A DNA stretch of 64,000 bases. It comes from Sapria himalayana (taxonomy: Eukaryota > Streptophyta > Magnoliopsida > Malpighiales > Rafflesiaceae). The stretch is from NCBI GenBank assembly GCA_029783825.1, contig JAREIK010003431.1, positions 785,494 to 849,493 on the forward strand, written 5' to 3'. The first letter of the stretch is position 1. Each line of letters begins with the position of its first letter. This document shows positions 58,981-64,000 of the stretch, in pieces. Position numbers and translations under genes: made by a program. The notes under the pieces were generated by a model. That model did no database searches. It worked only from the letters and a program-made list of their open reading frames with translations, and was not told where the DNA came from.

Positions 58981-59324
58981 TTAATAATTATTATAACAAC
59001 CAAGTCAATGTTCAATGAGCCTGTTAACATGTAAAATGATTTCATGCACAATACACAAGATGAAAACAATGGATTTAAATGAAATGGTACATGCATAGAA
59101 GCAATAAGAAAAACACAAAAAAGAAGCCATTGGGAATGACACAATTTAATGAGGAATCACTTTAAGCCAATTTTGAGTCGATGAGCATATTAACTCAATT
59201 TAATAACTCCTCAAATAAGACTTGTGTTTATTCTCATTATCTCATAGGTCACGAGATAAGATTAAGTTCCACCAATGAAGAGTATGATAAAAGATCGTAT
59301 CTAATACACAAGGCTTCTACTTTG
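58981..59324. other. AT-rich stretch before R1 copy 3, nothing recognised
   Basis: No supported feature. Confidence 0.4.
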
Positions 59325-59460
59325 CAAAGCATCTAAGAGAGATTAATATTTTGATTGCCTAATACTCAAATTAAAGATAAAATTTTTGATGAGTCTCAAG
59401 CCGAAGACTTACAACTCTTAAACAAATATACTTATCATTACATCAAAACACAATCAAAGA
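59325..59460 (+). repeat. Dispersed repeat R1, copy 3
   Basis: AAGAGAGATTAATATTTTG, then TGAGTCTCAAGCCGAAGACT and an AACAAATATACTTATCATTAC and ATCAA stretch. The most divergent of the three copies. Confidence 0.5.
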
Positions 59461-59470
59461 AGAATATGAT

Positions 59471-59494
59471 GTGTGTGTGTGTGTGTGTGTGTGT
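59471..59494. repeat. Microsatellite (GT)12
   Basis: Perfect dinucleotide run; a shorter interrupted one is at about 60082-60103. Confidence 0.95.
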
Positions 59495-60929
59495 ATTTGT
59501 TGTCCTTCTAAAGAAACATATTAAACATGAAAGAAGGATTTGGACCAAGCACATGAGTAAACCCAAAGTATCACATCCATGTAGAGGCAATGGATAGAAC
59601 TCAAAAGATCTATGCATGACATGTTCCAAGTTTTTAATCAATACTATTGAGATTCAATGAGTTGGTAGGAATATTGTCTCCTACAACAAAATGAGGTTCC
59701 TTCATCTATCAATTCAATTGAACCACATCACTCATCGCTCATCATTTTAATATTAAAAGGCCATTACAATGTAACATGTATCAATTATTGACATCTAATA
59801 AAATCAAATCTTTTATGATGTCTAATAATGATTTTATGCTTATAAAATTCATATTTTCAATTGACCGACATGAAATAATTTAATTTTATATCAAAAACTA
59901 TATAATAAATAAATCAATCTCCTTAATATAATTTCAAAAAGTCTATTATATTTTTTAAAAAAAATCTTATGAAGTTAGGATTCCCGAATATAAGGAAGAT
60001 GGGAGAAGAAAAAAAAATTTTTAAAGATAATTATTTTATTAAGATAAAAAGGTTGAAGGGTTTGAATATAATATAATCATTTGTGTGTGTATGTGTGTGT
60101 ATGATTTAATATATTTCACAAATCGAGTCATCCTAAATAATAAAATAATAAAAAATAAACTAAAGCTCATTACTTCCTTTCAAGTTGGGTATACATGTCA
60201 CAAATCCCTATCTTTGAAAAGAAGAAAGTAACATATAATCATTTGAGAGTCTTCATGAATAACATTTATTATTTTATCACTAATAAGTATGTTAGCTATA
60301 ATAATCGAACAATCTCAGATTTTCTTTCAAATAGAATAATAATTAATTTCAATATATTTTGTTTGCTCTTGAAATAAAAAGTTGGCCACAATGTAGATAA
60401 ATGTCTGGCTAACAAAGTAAAATATCATTAATCTATAAACTAGTATGCAAAACTCCTCCAAGGATGACTAGTCTATTAGAGCTCATAAGTAATTGACATC
60501 AACAATTTGTATTATACTTTGTATTGCTCACAATCTCTAAACATAATCTTATATCCTAGAATTTTTTTCACATAACTGGGAATCTTAAATATTTCATTTG
60601 TATGAAAATATATAAAATAGTCAATAAAATAATTAATTATATTGATAATGTAGATAATATATGACCTAGTTACTATCAAATAATATAATTTTCCTACGGT
60701 TATCTTAATGTTAATTAATCAACTAACGAACTAATATCTATAAATAAGTTTACATATGGATCAAGTGATGAGTAAGCTGGTGCACATACTATCACATCAA
60801 GATCAGATAAATTATTCAAAATATATCTCCTCTGAAAAAAAAATCATTGTCCTTATATATTTAAACTCTATATCAAGAAAATATCTCAAGCATCCAAAAA
60901 CTTTATATATATCTCGTTCTTTACTTATC
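59495..60929. other. AT-rich stretch, possibly retroelement debris
   Basis: No feature I can support. The reverse strand of 60100-60780 has faint pol-like phrases, not enough to call. Confidence 0.35.
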
Positions 60930-62040
60930 ACTAATTGCTTCGAGCCTCTTTTTATAATCTTAAATCATTTAATCATAACAATAATTAAAGTAAAATATGT
61001 ATCACCCATTAAAAGTAACTTCAACTTATTATAATTATTAAATATTAACAATTGTATGATTCATAATAAAATTCTTGATGAAAGACTTATCACTTAAAAC
61101 CCAAGAGATTCCACCATATTATAGTAAAATATGTATCAACCATATAAGTAACTTCAACTTATAACAATTATTAAATGTTAACAATTGTATGATCCATAAT
61201 AAAATTCTTGATGAAAAACTTATCACTTAAAACCCAAGAGATTCAACCATATTATTCCATCACACCAGCATATCTTGGGTATGTTGTTAGTACACATAGG
61301 TTCTTCAAAGCAAGTTTGAAAATATAAATTTTACACGAGGTCCAAAAAATAAGTCATAACTTGGCTTTCATAATGTGTCCTGCTGATTTGCAAGTTACAA
61401 TATTAATAATTATAACTTGAACTACTTTTTGAGAACTAATCACTTCTATAGTGTTAATCAATAAATTAGCTATAAAGTAATTGTCTTTAGTCTCTCCTTT
61501 ACATTTATTGCTTTCAAAAACATTGGCTTATTTTTTTTTCATTCCAAGTTTTCTTGATTGGTTTCAATAGATTATCAATATTACTCTTCTCTTTCTATAA
61601 TAATGTAGTTCTTAATACATTATATGCTGGCATGATATAACATAAAAGTTGACTTGTTATTTTAAAGACACTAGCATAATAAAAATTTCTAGCAAATTAA
61701 AAAGACAACTCCTCAATGTAAAACATCATAACTATCTCACTGTTAACTATTTCATGTACACTCATATTGAATATCTTCTTAATTGATCCAATAAGCTCAT
61801 TTCTCCTTTTTTGATCAATAGAACTAATACTAAAAAAAGATTTCTTAAAATTTAATATTCCAGCTCTTGATGCAGGTAAAGAAATTTGCTTAAGATTAGA
61901 TTATTTTACCTTTTGTTCAGCTTTCTCCACCACCCTTCGCATCTCAACTAAATTTGCATTCATCACAATAGTACAAGATGTAACCCCAACGCTTCTATAA
62001 GATGACCCTTTATATATTTATTTACAAAAATTGTATTAAA
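60930..62040 (-). pseudogene. DUF659-type hAT transposase relic (antisense)
   Basis: From high to low coordinates: end of a BED-like segment (about 62000-61940: VTSCTIV); a LPASRAGILNFKKSFFSISS segment followed by RRNELIGSIKKIF (61760-61880); then the DUF659 part at 61480-61340, where KVVQVIIINIVTCKSAGHIM and IFWTSC correspond to VVQVITDNA-NCKAAG...IFWTPC. A FNNYNKLKLLLMGDTYFTLI segment near 61000 follows, equivalent to the LKLL---DTRFAS region. A 134-bp tandem duplication interrupts it. Related in architecture to, but different from, the element at 27720-31115. Non-functional. Confidence 0.65.
60990..61257. repeat. 134-bp tandem duplication
   Basis: GTAAAATATGTATCA... at 60990 repeats at 61124, with over 90 percent identity by eye across AACAATTGTATGAT-CATAAT and ACCCAAGAGATTC-ACCATATTAT. 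Confidence 0.9.
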
Positions 62041-62719
62041 AAATAACATTTTATCCCCCTTTACCCAATTTTGTTTCTTTCATCACATACCCTCATAATG
62101 GAGCATTGTTATATTAATTATTATGTTGATCACTTGAAAACTCAAAATTACTACTCATTGTATAATTCTACATCATAAAAAAGAATAATAATTATGTATT
62201 TAAATTGATCTAAATTATTTTAAAGCTCAACTAATCTAATTTTTGGTTCATCTATAAACCCTAATTGAATTAGGCTAATTCCATAAAATTTATAAGTTTG
62301 CATTAATTGAAATTTAAAATAAATTATAAAACAATCAAATTTAATTGTTTTCCACTTCTTCTTAATAAACTATAAAAAGCAATAAACATAAAAAACAATT
62401 AGTCAAATAGATCTCTAAATTAATTTTTTTTTTGATTTAACAATTGTACTAATAAATTAATAATAAATGGATGAATTTTTATGTAGTTATTTAAATTTAC
62501 AAAAGAGAATTTTACTGATTCTTATTCACTGACAAAATTTAATTATTTATTATATAGTTGATCTTTGTAATAAAGGACACATATCATGGACATTACTAAA
62601 GTTGCACACCAACCCAATTACCCAATTATCCAAATACCATTGCTGATGTTTGGAATCGATCCAATAACCCCACTCACCCACCCAATCAATATATGAACTA
62701 GTTGCAATGATGCATAATT
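62041..62719. other. AT-rich spacer with one balanced patch
   Basis: 62560-62710 contains CCAACCCAATTACCCAATTATCC and CCCACTCACCCACCC; origin unknown. Otherwise AT-rich with no gene. Confidence 0.4.
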
Positions 62720-64000
62720 CACATATTTCATCACCCATTATATAGATTCAAAATAAAAATAATAAAAAAATTTTAAGATTTTTTGAAATATTATATTCTC
62801 ATGATAATTCTATCATATATGAGTGTATAAAATAAATCTGTAGAAAATATAATATTCAGAATAAAATATTTAATATTACTTTTGATAATACTTCTAATAA
62901 TAAAGTAGCTAATATTATATTTGTTATAACCACCAAGATAAGCCATTAAATGAGAGTTTTCAAGCTAAATACATGTATCATGTAATTAACCTAATAGTAC
63001 AGATATTAATAAAAGTTATTTCTCCCACATTAAAAAAATAAAAAATTTACTAAGATATCTTAGGACATAACAGAAATTTAACAATCTCTATTTATCTATG
63101 GGCATAAAAAAAATTTATATATAAGACATTATTAGAATTACACATATTTTATGTTAGAGTCAAGTTTTGATTATCAACACGTGATATCAAACTACATCGA
63201 TAATAAAAATTACAAACTTGTTATTGACGATTCATACAATGATATAGAAATTTCTTTTATAAAATTCATAAAAATTTTTAATGACAGGATAAACATATAT
63301 TCGTCTATGTACACTCACACCACTTGTATTATATTTAAGTGCATATACAATATTAGTAGCATATTTTACATGTATAGAGATCACAATATATGTAGTGTCA
63401 TGGCTATTAAAATAAAAACTAAATATTTAAAATATTAGTATTTCATACCGACTCTATTTCACTTAATTGTTTATATAAATCATGAGATTAAGATGAAAGA
63501 GAGAAAATATTTTAACATGGATATCCATATGCAGTAATAGGAACACCAACTTGAATGTTTTATTTATTAAAAATTTAATTAACCTATTTACAAATTATGA
63601 TATTAGGTATAATAAGTATAGTCAAGCTCCAAGTACAAACATGAATATTATATTTAAAAATAATTAATTCTCCATTTAGTTAGTTAGGTACAAATGATAG
63701 GGTAGTATGTTAAATTGGAGTAAACTATCTCAGTATTTAGATACTAATTATTGTTACATCTTATCATAAGATGATAATAAAAATTTAAATATTTTGTTAT
63801 TATAAAATAAAAATCATATAAATCCACTTATCTTATATCTAAGATAGCACATAATCTATAAAATATAGGAGTCAAGCATAGTATAGTATAAGAGTGTTTT
63901 TTTTTGCAACAGTCAATATTATTTCAAATATAAAATTGAGATTGCAATTAAATACCATAAAAGTCTTGTATGTATGAAAGACTAGAAAAAAATTGAGATT
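62720..64000 (+). mobile_element. RICESLEEPER-like hAT relic, copy 7 (runs off the window)
   Basis: Aligns with copy 4 from about 16900 to 18190 in order: the CATTATATAGATTC start, CTCATGATAATTCTATCATATATGAGTG, GATAATACTTC, a 95-codon open fragment at 63151-63438 (LES-FDYQHVISNYIDNKNYKL, equal to the segment after the RWN motif), and the dimerisation region at about 63810-64000. The left end is not seen and the right end lies beyond the window. Non-functional. Confidence 0.8.

Overview
The window is AT-rich plant nuclear DNA packed with decayed transposable elements. The only host gene I can support is a fragment of an OTU-domain deubiquitinase on the minus strand. Plant-type hAT transposases, Ty1/copia elements with initiator-Met-like primer sites, an RTE-type LINE, tRNA-headed SINEs and short GT-AG introns point to a flowering plant. 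A monocot is my guess from the general look of the hAT and copia families; the sequence does not prove it. I see no rRNA or tRNA gene, no CRISPR array and no bacterial-style gene.

Layout. 1-2768: tail of a decayed RICESLEEPER-like hAT element and a second hAT right end behind a GT-rich repeat. 2769-15325: an antisense copia relic (RT near 3.3-4.1 kb, integrase split between 5.15-5.71 and 13.54-13.8 kb). Its integrase is cut by a hAT (5722-13534), which is cut by another hAT (7160-11527), which is cut by a short non-autonomous hAT (8502-9343). A sister of that short element sits at 4402-5139. 15326-25107: a sense copia element with both LTRs and gag, integrase, RT and RNase H in order. Its 5' LTR is interrupted by the best-kept hAT of the window (15379-19107), which has an exact 8-bp target duplication and one long frame broken only by two TAG codons. 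26253-33204: another copy of that hAT family carrying an insertion of a different, DUF659-type hAT (27720-31115).

33.2-41.9 kb holds two short hAT derivatives, a SINE and two copia relics in opposite orientations. 41998-56808 holds five exons of the OTU gene in consistent phase, with a 14.2-kb intron filled with copia, SINE, LINE and hAT debris. 57-64 kb holds an LTR-like segment, minisatellites, an antisense DUF659 hAT relic and one more RICESLEEPER-like relic running off the end.

The hAT copies share a 14-bp terminal repeat (TAGAGGTGTCAAAC), GC-rich subterminal blocks, a TATA-plus-CT-rich leader and the same transposase. Target duplications (8/8 to 7/8 matching) and the nesting order allow relative dating. 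Nothing here is a clearly new biochemical system. The most notable items are the multi-level nest, the short hAT elements carrying G-rich minisatellites, the nearly open hAT transposase, the OTU gene with its TE-filled intron, and two unidentified inserts (21876-22092 and 54807-54989). All homology statements come from reading translations by eye; no database search was run.
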